The notes beneath the pieces are model-generated. The model made no database searches and was not told the origin of the DNA. It was given only the letters and a program-made list of their open reading frames with translations. Positions 1 through 7,914 of a DNA stretch of 39,249 nt are shown one piece after another. The stretch is from an uncultured Bacilli bacterium (GTDB taxonomy: Bacteria; Bacillota_I; Bacilli_A; RF39; UBA660). Positions within the stretch are counted from its first letter, which is position 1. Each line of letters starts with the position of its first letter. The DNA lies in assembly GCA_947628095.1 (NCBI GenBank), contig CANQYO010000006.1, positions 1 through 39,249 of the forward strand, read 5' to 3'. Both the position numbers and the translations under genes were made by a program.

Positions 1-73
1 GGGCGATATAGGACTCGAACCTATGACCCCCTGCTTGTAAGGCAGGTGCTCTAACCAACTGAGCTAATCGCCC
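1..73 (-). tRNA. tRNA-Val (anticodon UAC)
   Basis: The reverse complement folds as a full cloverleaf. The seven-pair acceptor stem is GGGCGAT with ATCGCCC, and the T arm carries GGTTCGAGTCC. The anticodon stem is CCTGC/GCAGG around the loop CTTACAA, giving anticodon TAC (valine). The discriminator base and any CCA lie beyond the left edge of the window. A strong promoter is present just upstream. Confidence 0.95.
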
Positions 74-95
74 ATAATTGCACAAGACAATGTTA

Positions 96-124
96 ACTAT
101 AACATTTAATTATAAAGATGTCAA
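96..124 (-). promoter_or_regulatory. Promoter of the tRNA-Val gene
   Basis: On the minus strand TTGACA (119-124) and TATAGT (96-101) are separated by 17 bases. A TG one base before the -10 makes it an extended -10 promoter. It points at the tRNA that begins about 23 bases downstream. Confidence 0.75.
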
Positions 125-131
125 TAAAAAT

Positions 132-494
132 TCATGATGTTTTGGCATTTTTTTCATTTTCTTTAAAAGAAATCCACTTTTCTAAATTATTTTTCAAAGT
201 TGTAAAACCATGCTCTGTTTCAACTATTTTAGTATTTTTTTTCTTTTTAGGACGATAATCTAAGTTTTTAATACTTAACTTTACATGAAAAGTATCATCA
301 TCACTTTCTAAAACTCGTACTCTAATTGTTTCACCAATATTGGCAACTTTATTAATATCACGAACAAATCCTTCAGATATTTCAGATATATGTATTAAGC
401 CACTATAATATTCGTCTAATGTAACAAAAATTCCATATTTTTCAATTCCTGTCACACAGCCTTCAACTATTTCATCTTTTAAAAATTTACTCAT
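132..494 (-). CDS. S1 RNA-binding domain protein (YugI/CvfB-like small S1 protein)
   Basis: A 120-residue protein with one S1 (OB-fold) domain at about residues 4-75. Visible S1 landmarks are the GCVTGIEKYGIFVTL strand pattern, GLIHISEIS and the later LSIKNL. A basic KKKK stretch and a short helical tail follow. Single-S1 proteins of this kind bind RNA or associate with ribosomes (general stress protein 13 type); a specific role cannot be assigned. The ATG at 494 is chosen because AGAGGT lies five bases upstream; a longer frame to 530 has no comparable site. The stop is TGA, which shows the standard bacterial code. nfo lies upstream on the same strand but is separated by a terminator. Confidence 0.85.
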   Translation of the reverse strand: MSKFLKDEIVEGCVTGIEKYGIFVTLDEYYSGLIHISEISEGFVRDINKVANIGETIRVRVLESDDDTFHVKLSIKNLDYRPKKKKNTKIVETEHGFTTLKNNLEKWISFKENEKNAKTS

Positions 495-528
495 AATTAC
501 CTCTTTGATAAAACATTTATATTTTAAC

Positions 529-559
529 AAAAAAAAGTAAATTAATCAATAATTTACTT
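529..559 (-). terminator. Terminator of nfo
   Basis: The reverse complement forms a nine-pair stem AAGTAAATT/AATTTACTT followed by a T run. The 5' arm includes the last codons and stop of nfo. Confidence 0.75.
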
Positions 560-1414
560 TAAATTTGGATTAAATTTCTTATTTCTAATCATTTCTATTT
601 CTTCTTTATAAGGTGCTTTATCATCAATATATGGTGTTTCTAAGATTTTAGGAATATTATCTAATTTTTCATGATATAAAACATGTAATAAATTATCAAA
701 ACCTATAGTTCCATAACCAATATTTTCATGTCTATCTTTTCTTGAACCTAAAACATTTTTGCTATCATTTACATGAACACATTTAACATAAGAAAGTCCA
801 ATTATTTTATCAAATTCCTCTAAAACTCCATCAAATTTACTTATATCATAACCACTATCATTTAAATGACAAGTATCAAGGCATACTCCTATTAATTCTT
901 TATTTTTAATTCCATCAATTATTTCTTTTATTTCAGCAAAATTACTTCCTATTTCACTACCCTTACCAGCCATTGTTTCAAGAAGAATAGTCACATTTTT
1001 ACTACTTTCAAGTACAATATTTAAAGCATTTATTATATTTTTTATTCCATTTTCTATTCCTAAACCAACATGACTTCCTGGATGTAAAACAATATATTTA
1101 ATTCCAATTTCTTCACATCTTTTAATTTCTTCTTTTAAAAAACGAATTGAAAAATCGTATTTACTTGGGGCATCATTAGCTAAATTTATAATATAAGGAG
1201 CATGAACAATAATATTTTCTAACTTTATTCCTTCTTCATTCATTTTTTTTATTGCTTCGTTGGTTAAAGTAGAATCGATAGCATATCTAATTGTATTTTG
1301 AGGGGCTCCTGTATAAAACATAAAAGTATTGGCACCATACTTAAGAGCTTCTTCTAAGCTTCCTAACAATTGATTGTTTTTTTTATAACTAACATGTGAA
1401 CCTATAATTAACAT
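554..1414 (-). CDS. nfo: Deoxyribonuclease IV (AP endonuclease, Nfo family)
   Basis: A 286-residue TIM-barrel endonuclease IV of normal length. It cleaves DNA 5' to abasic sites in base-excision repair in the cytoplasm, using three metal ions. Family motifs are seen in order: GSHVSYK at the N-terminus, VHAPYIINLA, VLHPGSHVG, LLETMAGKG with the metal-binding Glu, CLDTCHLNDSGYD and HVNDSKNVLGSRKDRHENIG near the C-terminus. These supply the His/Glu/Asp metal ligands. AGAGGT lies upstream of the ATG. It is flanked by a terminator on each side, so it is probably a single-gene unit. Confidence 0.95.
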   Translation of the reverse strand: MLIIGSHVSYKKNNQLLGSLEEALKYGANTFMFYTGAPQNTIRYAIDSTLTNEAIKKMNEEGIKLENIIVHAPYIINLANDAPSKYDFSIRFLKEEIKRCEEIGIKYIVLHPGSHVGLGIENGIKNIINALNIVLESSKNVTILLETMAGKGSEIGSNFAEIKEIIDGIKNKELIGVCLDTCHLNDSGYDISKFDGVLEEFDKIIGLSYVKCVHVNDSKNVLGSRKDRHENIGYGTIGFDNLLHVLYHEKLDNIPKILETPYIDDKAPYKEEIEMIRNKKFNPNLK

Positions 1415-1462
1415 ATATACCTCTTTCCATTTAATTGTATCAAAAAAAAAGATATTGATAAA

Positions 1463-1488
1463 GAAAAAAAATTCAATTTCTTGAATTT
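1463..1488 (-). terminator. Terminator of the prepilin-like gene
   Basis: On the minus strand an eight-pair stem AAATTCAA/TTGAATTT closes a GAAA tetraloop and is followed by a run of T. Confidence 0.75.
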
Positions 1489-1499
1489 TATTTTTAATC

Positions 1500-2042
1500 T
1501 TAACTTTTAGGTTTAACTGATGCTGTAGTAATATTTTCTAAAAGTGTTGGTGAGGTTTGAGTACCTATAGTATAATAACCATCAGTTAAATATATTGCAT
1601 AAGTATATGTACACTCTGAACCTTGAACATTTGTTGCTGCAATTCTAATATAAGAATAATCAGTACCTGGTTGTGATTCAGTTACACTTCCTTTGGTACC
1701 TTTAATATAATTAGTACCATATGGACTTTTTTCTCCAGTTCCTGCTCTAACCTCTATATCAGCAACTGGAATATATTTGGTACTTCCTGAACCAGCAACA
1801 CACTTTGGAGCATAAGTAGCAGTACCTCCTGTACCAAGTAAATTATTTAAATCATCAGCTTCAACTAATGTAATAGCACCGTTTAAAAATTGTTTAGCAT
1901 CCATAACAAATGACGATTTACGCGCATTATCTATAACTGTTGTAATAGCAACTACCGCAATAGACATAACAATAGCAAGTACGACGATAACTGCTAATAA
2001 TTCAACTAAAGTAAAACCCTTTCTATTTTTTCCTATAATCAT
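1500..2042 (-). CDS. Type IV prepilin-like / type II secretion pseudopilin
   Basis: A 180-residue protein with a class III prepilin signal: a basic leader ending RKG, then FTLVELLAVIVVLAIV, with Glu at mature position 5. The hydrophobic helix spans about residues 9-30. A globular C-terminal domain has two cysteines (KCVAG and SECTY) that could form a disulfide. Prepilin peptidase would cut after the glycine, and the product would assemble in a pilus or pseudopilus at the membrane. It is longer than a minimal ComGC, and no ATPase, peptidase or other pilin lies nearby, so the machinery must be elsewhere. The start at 2042 is chosen because GGAGG lies six bases upstream. Confidence 0.85.
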   Translation of the reverse strand: MIIGKNRKGFTLVELLAVIVVLAIVMSIAVVAITTVIDNARKSSFVMDAKQFLNGAITLVEADDLNNLLGTGGTATYAPKCVAGSGSTKYIPVADIEVRAGTGEKSPYGTNYIKGTKGSVTESQPGTDYSYIRIAATNVQGSECTYTYAIYLTDGYYTIGTQTSPTLLENITTASVKPKS

Positions 2043-2115
2043 TACTTGCCTCCATATCATATATTTAAATATTATCACAAGTGAAAAAAACAGTCAATAG
2101 ATTTTATCTTTTTTG

Positions 2116-2144
2116 TTGAAGTGAAACCTTAAATATGATATAAT
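2116..2144 (+). promoter_or_regulatory. Promoter of ssrA
   Basis: TTGAAG (2116-2121), a 17-base spacer and TATAAT (2139-2144), with TG one base before the -10. The mature tmRNA 5' end lies 12 bases past the -10, leaving a very short leader for RNase P to remove. Confidence 0.75.
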
Positions 2145-2155
2145 ATATTCGATTT

Positions 2156-2502
2156 GGGGCTGTAATGGTTTCGACAGAATTATTTGGACTTAAATTGCAA
2201 GGCGCACTTATGCGTTAAATAATCAGTTAAATATAACTGGAAACAATAATAGATTAGCATTTGCCTAATTTAATAAAAGGCAAATACTCTTTTAAAACTT
2301 TATCTGCAAGTTTTATTTAGAGTTCATTTTAGCAGATTATATTATTGTCTTGTTTAGGGATAATAATGAATTTTACTAAACTAGTTAGGTTTATGTTTGT
2401 TAATTCGCTTATTTCCTAATGAAACTAATGAATTAACTAACCTTGTAGACGTTTATTTATCGGTAATTTTGGACGGGAGTTCAACTCTCCCCAGCTCCAC
2501 CA
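2156..2502 (+). ncRNA. ssrA: tmRNA (ssrA)
   Basis: A one-piece tmRNA of 347 bases that rescues stalled ribosomes. The 5' end GGGGCTGTAATGGTTTCGAC pairs with the 3' CAGCTCC to make the acceptor stem, followed by A and an encoded CCA. The T arm reads GGACGGGAGTTCAACTCTCC. The tag frame is placed by aligning AAATATAACTGG with the same motif before the resume codon in B. subtilis ssrA (recalled, not searched). It resumes at GGA (2239) and encodes GNNNRLAFA before TAA at 2266-2268. With the charged alanine the tag would be AGNNNRLAFA, shorter than the Bacillus tag and ending AFA rather than LAA. Confidence 0.95.
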
Positions 2503-2532
2503 AATTTATATGAAATTCAAACTTTTGAATAT

Positions 2533-2559
2533 AAAAAAGCGGCTAAAAAAGTCGTTTTT
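2533..2559 (+). terminator. Terminator of ssrA
   Basis: GCGGCT and AGTCGT pair with two G-U pairs, extended by flanking A and T runs, and are followed by a T tract about 30 bases after the tmRNA end. Confidence 0.65.
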
Positions 2560-2664
2560 ATGTTTTGATTACAAACAAAATATGTTTTAATAAAAAGTAA
2601 TTAGTTATATTAAATCTTTTAATTTTAAAAATCATGATATAATTATATTATGAGGTGAATATTC

Positions 2665-3528
2665 GTGAATAAACCCAAATTAATAGAAACTATTAATTCA
2701 AGTGAAGATTATATAGACTTTTATAATAATGTAAATATTATAAATAAGCCAAAAACTAATTTCAATGAAGAAAAGTATAACGAAATTGTTTACTTATCAA
2801 TGTATTTATATCATATCCAAAATGGAATAAATACTTTAAGTAAAAAAATAAATATACCAGCGTTATTTCCTAAACAAATTTCATATGAACAATTCAAAAA
2901 AGAATTAGAAAGATATAAAAATATAAAATATTCTAATGATTTGTTACCAAATATTAACAACTTATATCAAGAAATAATAAGACTTGCAAATTTTAAATTA
3001 TTAAATAAAGATGATTGGACAAAAGTGTATTCTACTTCAATTACTCAAAAAGAATTTTTAGAAGCTGGAAAAATATATATTAGTGTAGACAATAGTTATT
3101 TATATCAATTTGCTTTAGCTCTACTTATCAGCTGCTTAGAAAACGGAATTTATGATTATGAATTTAAGGTCAATAATAATGAGAAAATAAATCGAACTGA
3201 TAACATGGTCATTTATTTTACAGAAGATAATTTAAATAGTTATTTAAGTATAATTGATGATTTAAAACAACAATATCCAGATTTTGCAATAAATTATTCT
3301 CACATTTTAGGAAAAGAAATATCAAATGGTGTTGCAATTGCTAAAGATTATAAAGACGGTAGTAGTTTTACAGAAAAAGTTTGTAAAACCTGTTTGGAAT
3401 TAAAGAAAAATGGATATAATGCTGAAATGATAGCTAATTTAGTTGAAAATAGCATTGATAATCACTTGAAAAAAGTTACATCTTTGATATCAGAAAAAGA
3501 ATTAAATGACCATCAAAAACATAATTAA
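2665..3528 (+). CDS. Hypothetical protein
   Basis: A 287-residue soluble protein not recognised by eye. It is rich in Asn, Lys, Ile and Tyr like its neighbours, with no signal peptide, membrane segment or catalytic motif. The N-terminal third is predicted mostly helical. There is a single CKTC near residue 250 in a helical C-terminal segment. It starts at GTG, with GAGGTG seven bases upstream. A TATAAT with a preceding TG (about 2637-2642) is a likely promoter. It converges on trxB and shares a bidirectional hairpin with it. Confidence 0.75.
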   Translation: MNKPKLIETINSSEDYIDFYNNVNIINKPKTNFNEEKYNEIVYLSMYLYHIQNGINTLSKKINIPALFPKQISYEQFKKELERYKNIKYSNDLLPNINNLYQEIIRLANFKLLNKDDWTKVYSTSITQKEFLEAGKIYISVDNSYLYQFALALLISCLENGIYDYEFKVNNNEKINRTDNMVIYFTEDNLNSYLSIIDDLKQQYPDFAINYSHILGKEISNGVAIAKDYKDGSSFTEKVCKTCLELKKNGYNAEMIANLVENSIDNHLKKVTSLISEKELNDHQKHN

Positions 3529-3536
3529 TTATTAAT

Positions 3537-3567
3537 AAAAATTACTCTCAATTTTGAAAGTAATTTT
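3537..3567. terminator. Bidirectional terminator between the unknown gene and trxB
   Basis: A perfect nine-pair stem AAAATTACT/AGTAATTTT. A and T tracts on both sides let it serve the plus-strand gene and trxB. It overlaps the trxB stop codon. Confidence 0.75.
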
Positions 3568-4465
3568 ATTTTGCATTATCCATTTCTTTAATTGCTAGAG
3601 TTGCAGCTAAACTACCATCACTAATAGCTGTCGTAAGTTGTCGTAATTCTTTAACTCTAGTATCCCCTACTGCATATATTCCTTTTGTTTTAGTACAAAC
3701 TTCAGAAACAGTTTTAATATAACCAAATTCGTCTAAATCTACAACATTTTTAAATTTTTCATTTTGAGGCTCTTGTCCAATTGCAATAAATAAACCATTA
3801 ACTTTTATGTCTTTTGAAGTATTATCACTAGAAACAACTCTAATACTTTCTAAAAAATCTATTCCATTTAAAGAAACAACCTTTGAATTTAAAATCAATT
3901 CAACATTATTTTTTTCTTTTAATTCATTAAGATATTTCTTTTCACTTCGAAACTCATCTCTTCGATGAATTAAATAAACTTTACTTGCAATATTTGATAA
4001 ATAAATAGCATCTTCAATAGCAGTATTTCCACCACCAACAACGGCAACTACTTTGTTTTTATAAAAATTTCCATCACAAGTTGCACAATATGAAATGCCT
4101 TTACCAACCAACTCCTCTTCTCTATCTATATTTAATTTTCTATTTAAAGACCCCGTTGCAATTATTATACTTTTACCTTGATATTCATTATTATTAGTTA
4201 TTACTCTTTTATCTTCTAAAACTTTATTCACAGTTTCAAATTTTATTTCAACACCTAATTTTTTAACTTGATTATACAAATTTTGAGCAAAATCAAAGCC
4301 TGATATTTCAAGAATTCCAGGATAATTTTCAATTTTAGAAGCATTGACAATTTTTCCACCATAAGTTTTAGATTCTAATACTAAAACTTTTTTATTAGCT
4401 CGTAAAGCATATAAAGCACTAGTTAACCCAGCTGGTCCTGCTCCAATTACAATAATATCGTACAT
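3566..4465 (-). CDS. trxB: Thioredoxin-disulfide reductase
   Basis: A 299-residue low-molecular-weight TrxB. It uses NADPH and FAD to reduce oxidised thioredoxin in the cytoplasm. The FAD-binding motif GAGPAG is at residues 8-13. The redox-active CATC is at 127-130 within SYCATCDG. The NADPH motif GGGNTA and HRRDEFR follow, and a second FAD motif GIYAVGDTR is near the C-terminus. Length and motif order are typical. GAGGT precedes the ATG, and a near-consensus promoter lies upstream. No trxA is adjacent. Other flavoprotein reductases of this fold are unlikely given the CxxC position. Confidence 0.95.
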   Translation of the reverse strand: MYDIIVIGAGPAGLTSALYALRANKKVLVLESKTYGGKIVNASKIENYPGILEISGFDFAQNLYNQVKKLGVEIKFETVNKVLEDKRVITNNNEYQGKSIIIATGSLNRKLNIDREEELVGKGISYCATCDGNFYKNKVVAVVGGGNTAIEDAIYLSNIASKVYLIHRRDEFRSEKKYLNELKEKNNVELILNSKVVSLNGIDFLESIRVVSSDNTSKDIKVNGLFIAIGQEPQNEKFKNVVDLDEFGYIKTVSEVCTKTKGIYAVGDTRVKELRQLTTAISDGSLAATLAIKEMDNAK

Positions 4466-4489
4466 AAATTACCTCACTCTTATAAAAAT

Positions 4490-4519
4490 ATTATAGTCTT
4501 TAGTTTTTTTTCATGTCAA
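4490..4519 (-). promoter_or_regulatory. Promoter of trxB
   Basis: On the minus strand TTGACA (4514-4519) and TATAAT (4490-4495) are 18 bases apart, both matching consensus. A diverging plus-strand TATAAT with an upstream TG (4535-4540) serves the next gene. Confidence 0.8.
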
Positions 4520-4562
4520 TACCTAATTTTATGATATAATACATATACGAAGGACAAAGAAT

Positions 4563-5120
4563 ATGAACAAAGAAGACTTAGAAAATATTAAAACAAAATA
4601 TCATGAAATAAAAGCTAAAAAAGAAAAATTCGAAAAATTATTAGCTCAAAAAATGAAATTAGAAAATAATCCTAAGGTTAGAGAATACTTAGAAATACTA
4701 AAAGAAGTTGGAAATTTAAATTATTATCCTGTTAAAACAGAACTAGATATAGTAGATTTAACAATAGATAATGTTACAATAAATAGTCCTAGTAATATTT
4801 ATGTTTATTATGGTACTTATAGTGAAGATTATAATAATAACCCATTTTTAATTGAAAAAGATTCACCCTATGCAAAATATAGAACTTATGCTAATATTGA
4901 AAAGCCATTTGATGTTGCTTTAAAAGATGTCCCAATTACTTGGTCAGCAGAATTTGAAAAAAGAAATATTGTTTTATACCCTGAAAATGAAAAAGATTTT
5001 AAAGAATATTATCAACACATCAAACTTCTTTTCTTCTATACAGCTATAATTTTTGGAAAAGAAAGTGCTTTAGAATTAATAAACTCTGAACTTATTGATA
5101 GACAAAATGATAAAAAATAA
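4563..5120 (+). CDS. Hypothetical protein with N-terminal coiled coil
   Basis: A 185-residue soluble protein that I do not recognise. The first 50 residues are Lys/Glu-rich and heptad-like, suggesting a coiled coil. The middle (about 60-140) is Tyr/Asn/Asp-rich and probably beta, and the end has a short hydrophobic helix (LLFFYTAIIFG). AAGGA lies upstream of the ATG and an extended -10 promoter is at 4535-4540. It is convergent with the next gene across a strong hairpin. Confidence 0.75.
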   Translation: MNKEDLENIKTKYHEIKAKKEKFEKLLAQKMKLENNPKVREYLEILKEVGNLNYYPVKTELDIVDLTIDNVTINSPSNIYVYYGTYSEDYNNNPFLIEKDSPYAKYRTYANIEKPFDVALKDVPITWSAEFEKRNIVLYPENEKDFKEYYQHIKLLFFYTAIIFGKESALELINSELIDRQNDKK

Positions 5121-5126
5121 AGAAAA

Positions 5127-5153
5127 GATTTAAGAATTTATTTTTCTTAAATC
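5127..5153. terminator. Bidirectional terminator
   Basis: A perfect ten-pair inverted repeat GATTTAAGAA/TTCTTAAATC between convergent genes, with A and T tracts on both sides. Confidence 0.8.
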
Positions 5154-5156
5154 ATT

Positions 5157-5870
5157 TTATTTAAAATCATTGTTAGGTTTCATAATTGGAAATTTCTCAT
5201 ATAAAAAGTCATTATCATACACTTTATCATAAAATTCTCCAATAAAAGTATATGGTTCCTTTCCGTTGTTTCTTAAAGCCATAAGTCCAAGAGCTGAATA
5301 AGTTAAAATAACATCAATCATAATAAAACTAAAAACTATATAATAAATTATATTTCCAACTTTATAAGGTATTTTATGAAGCCATTTCGAAATAAATGGA
5401 TAAACAACCTTCATTAGTACTAAACCTCCAAGACCCCAAAATATCATAAATGGAATGGTAGTTCGTCCCATAATATTTAAAAACATTCCTTTATAATTCC
5501 AAAATTCAACTCCAAAAACTTTATCAGCAATTAAACTAGTCATAAATTCTGTAATTCCACCTATTAAAGCTGAATAAAGCCAAGTTTTAAAAATTGTTAG
5601 TTCGTCATTATGCTTACCTAAAAAAATTACAAATATAGCAACTCCTATTCCATAAATTGGACTAAAAGGACCATAAATTAAACCCTGTCTAGATTGAAAA
5701 TGACCAGTTTTAATTAAATATAATATTTCTTCATAATAAGTTCCAAGTAAACAGCCTATTAAAAAGAAAATAAAGATTTTTTTAAAACAATAACCATTAG
5801 CAAATATTTTTTCTTCATTTTTAACCTTTTTCTTTTTATTATTATTTTTCTTATTTATTTTTGTTTTCAT
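5157..5870 (-). CDS. Multi-pass membrane protein (PF06541 putative ABC transporter permease type)
   Basis: A 237-residue membrane protein. A Lys/Asn-rich cytoplasmic tail (residues 1-25) precedes five or so hydrophobic helices. The loop pattern RQGLIYGPFSPIYGIG and, later, WNYKGMFLNIMGR match the family annotated as putative ABC-transporter type IV / CmpB-like. Actual transport has not been established for that family and no ATPase is nearby, so a transport role is only inferred. The ATG at 5870 is chosen because AGTAGGTG precedes it. A GTG two codons earlier lies inside that ribosome-binding site. Confidence 0.75.
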   Translation of the reverse strand: MKTKINKKNNNKKKKVKNEEKIFANGYCFKKIFIFFLIGCLLGTYYEEILYLIKTGHFQSRQGLIYGPFSPIYGIGVAIFVIFLGKHNDELTIFKTWLYSALIGGITEFMTSLIADKVFGVEFWNYKGMFLNIMGRTTIPFMIFWGLGGLVLMKVVYPFISKWLHKIPYKVGNIIYYIVFSFIMIDVILTYSALGLMALRNNGKEPYTFIGEFYDKVYDNDFLYEKFPIMKPNNDFK

Positions 5871-5981
5871 AAACACCTACTTTTTTGTAGTATAACACAA
5901 ATTTCTAAAAAATAAAACAAATTCGAAAGTTCCCTTGTCATACTATAAAAAACATTATAATGAACATAAAAGTAGTTTTTT

Positions 5982-6518
5982 CTAACCTAATTTTAACTTT
6001 TTAAAAAATGATTTTACTCTTCCCATTGGTTTAGTTTCTTCTTTAGAAACTTTTTCTATTTCAATTTCTTCAACTCCATCTGGTAAGGAAAAACTAATTA
6101 CTCCAGTTTTATAAAGATATAATAATTTTAAAGAATAAATTTTATTATCTAAATTTGTACATTTTTCAACAATATCTTGATGTCTAGCTTTTTCACTTGG
6201 AACCATTTCATTATAATTTTTAGCTAAATTTTTAGCTTCTGTTAATATATTATTAGAAATAATTTCTATTTCTTCTTTAGTATAATTTTTATATTCATTA
6301 TAGTCTATTATCCAATCTAAACTTTTAAAATATTCTATTTCTTCAGGTCCAATAAACTTAACAAATTCATAAGCATTGTTATTATCAACATAAAATGGAT
6401 TACCCTTTTTAAATAAAATATTCATAACCGTATCTGGTAAACTAAATTTTTCTTGATATAATAAACTAGCTAAATCACCTTTTTGAACATAAACCGCATC
6501 TTTTTCTACAATTTTCAT
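5982..6518 (-). CDS. Hypothetical protein, second gene of a coupled pair
   Basis: A 178-residue soluble protein of unknown family. It is Glu/Lys/Asn-rich and mostly helical, with a basic C-terminal tail (GRVKSFFKKLKLG). It starts with ATG inside the TGA stop of the upstream gene (ATGA overlap). GGAGG lies just ahead, so translation is coupled. It lies two genes downstream of cotE but is separated from it by the cotE terminator. Confidence 0.75.
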   Translation of the reverse strand: MKIVEKDAVYVQKGDLASLLYQEKFSLPDTVMNILFKKGNPFYVDNNNAYEFVKFIGPEEIEYFKSLDWIIDYNEYKNYTKEEIEIISNNILTEAKNLAKNYNEMVPSEKARHQDIVEKCTNLDNKIYSLKLLYLYKTGVISFSLPDGVEEIEIEKVSKEETKPMGRVKSFFKKLKLG

Positions 6519-7195
6519 TTTTCCTCCACCGAATGTATATATCTATAAACTTTTTCTTTTTCTTCATGACTTAAAAAATTAGCATTTGTTCTTTCTAAAC
6601 TTAAATAGGTATTAGCAAAATAATTAATAAAAGCATTATTTAGAAGTCCAAAATCATTTTCTCTTCTTTCATAAAAATAGTTACTAAGTAAATATTCATT
6701 TTCTTCATTAAAAATACTATTATCAAAGCCTATTGTTTTAATTCGTCCATTCAATCTATAATTATTTAAATTAAAATATTCGTCTAAAACTTCTAATTTT
6801 AATTCTCTATTTGTTAAATCTACTCTTTCACCTAAAATAAAATTTCTTAGATTAACTAGCAATGTATAAACATTAAAACTATAATCTTTTTCTTCTTGTT
6901 GATTTTTTTTAATTAATAACTGGTGACCTCTTTTTACAATTTTTAAAAAGTCTTTATTAGTCTTTAATTCTTCTAATTTAAGATAAAATTCTGTTTCTTG
7001 AAATGGTCTTAAACCAAGTAAAAATTCTTCTATAACTCTCATTGAAGAAACATCTATCTTGTCTAAATATACTTCATTTTCCTTTTTATTTTCTACCATA
7101 TAATAAGCTAAAATATAATGAACGTTATTATAAAGATAAATATATCTTTTTATAAATTCTTCCCGAAAAAAAGTCTTTTTTTTAAAATTTTTCAT
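6515..7195 (-). CDS. Hypothetical protein, first gene of a coupled pair
   Basis: A 226-residue soluble protein of unknown family. It is strongly helical with alternating basic and acidic segments; no cysteine motif, signal peptide or membrane helix is seen. The ATG follows a weak GGAGTACTT-type site. Its stop overlaps the next start by four bases (ATGA), so the two products are probably made together and may interact. No catalytic motif could be found. Confidence 0.75.
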   Translation of the reverse strand: MKNFKKKTFFREEFIKRYIYLYNNVHYILAYYMVENKKENEVYLDKIDVSSMRVIEEFLLGLRPFQETEFYLKLEELKTNKDFLKIVKRGHQLLIKKNQQEEKDYSFNVYTLLVNLRNFILGERVDLTNRELKLEVLDEYFNLNNYRLNGRIKTIGFDNSIFNEENEYLLSNYFYERRENDFGLLNNAFINYFANTYLSLERTNANFLSHEEKEKVYRYIHSVEEK

Positions 7196-7266
7196 AAGTA
7201 CTCCATCTAATTTTATTATAATCTAAAACTATCCTTTAAACAAATTACTTGACATTAATTAACATA

Positions 7267-7301
7267 ATAAAAAGTATAAAGTTTAATAAACCTTATACTT
7301 T
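7267..7301 (-). terminator. Terminator of cotE
   Basis: AAAGTATAA and TTATACTTT pair perfectly, and an inner GTTTA/TAAAC extends the stem, followed by T residues. The 5' arm contains the cotE stop codon. Confidence 0.8.
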
Positions 7302-7833
7302 ACTCATGATTTTCTAAATAGTTTTCATTTACAGTTTCATCAATAGTTTTCATAACATCAGTTTCCTCTACTATCTCTTCCCAATCATCCATATTATCAT
7401 CAACTAAAATTTTTACTTTGGTATCACCAACTAATTCTATTCCAAGTTCTTCTGATACTTCATAATTTATTTTATTTCCTTCAATTTCAACTTTAGTACA
7501 TGTTGGTTCTTTTAAACTTCTTATAATAATTGATGCATCTGTATAGTCAACCCCTTCTTTTTCACGAATATTTACAACTTCTTTATAACTAAATGTTTCC
7601 TTAACAACATCAGTTTTAGTATCATTAGCATATGAATACCAAATATTTATATCATAACTACCACTTATAATAACTTTTTCTTCTTCTTTAGTTCCTTTAA
7701 AATTATGATTTATAACCCAACATCCTAGCACATTACTAGGAGTATTTGCAACATCTATGAAATGACTATGATTAAATACTTTTTTACCTTTTCCTAAAAC
7801 TGCTTTTGTAACTATTTCTCTATAACTAGACAT
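7300..7833 (-). CDS. cotE: Outer spore coat morphogenetic protein CotE
   Basis: A 177-residue protein, close to the 181 of B. subtilis CotE. CotE forms the scaffold between inner and outer coat on the mother-cell side of the forespore. It resembles Bacillus CotE (recalled) through the N-terminal SSYREIVTKAVLGKGKK, the PSNVLGCWVINH stretch, the SGSYDINIWYSYANDTKT block and VGDTKVKILVDD. The Asp/Glu-rich C-terminal tail (DDWEEIVEETD) is also characteristic. AGGAGG precedes the ATG. It is bounded by terminators on both sides, so it is a single-gene unit. It is the clearest sign that this organism makes endospores. Confidence 0.92.
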   Translation of the reverse strand: MSSYREIVTKAVLGKGKKVFNHSHFIDVANTPSNVLGCWVINHNFKGTKEEEKVIISGSYDINIWYSYANDTKTDVVKETFSYKEVVNIREKEGVDYTDASIIIRSLKEPTCTKVEIEGNKINYEVSEELGIELVGDTKVKILVDDNMDDWEEIVEETDVMKTIDETVNENYLENHE

Positions 7834-7883
7834 AAATCCTCCTCATTTTAATGTATGCATAACTTAAAAAAATGAATACAAAA

Positions 7884-7911
7884 TTAAAAGAACTATTTTA
7901 ATAGCTCTTTA
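7884..7911 (-). terminator. Terminator after the Tim44-like gene pair
   Basis: An eleven-pair stem AAAGAGCTATT/AATAGTTCTTT with one G-U pair, followed on the minus strand by TTTTAATTTT. Confidence 0.75.
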
Positions 7912-7914
7912 ACT

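Noticed and set aside
7834..7870. CATACATT on the minus strand before cotE, like a SigE/SigK -10 element.
   Set aside because: No acceptable -35 at the right spacing, and the start would fall in the ribosome-binding site.
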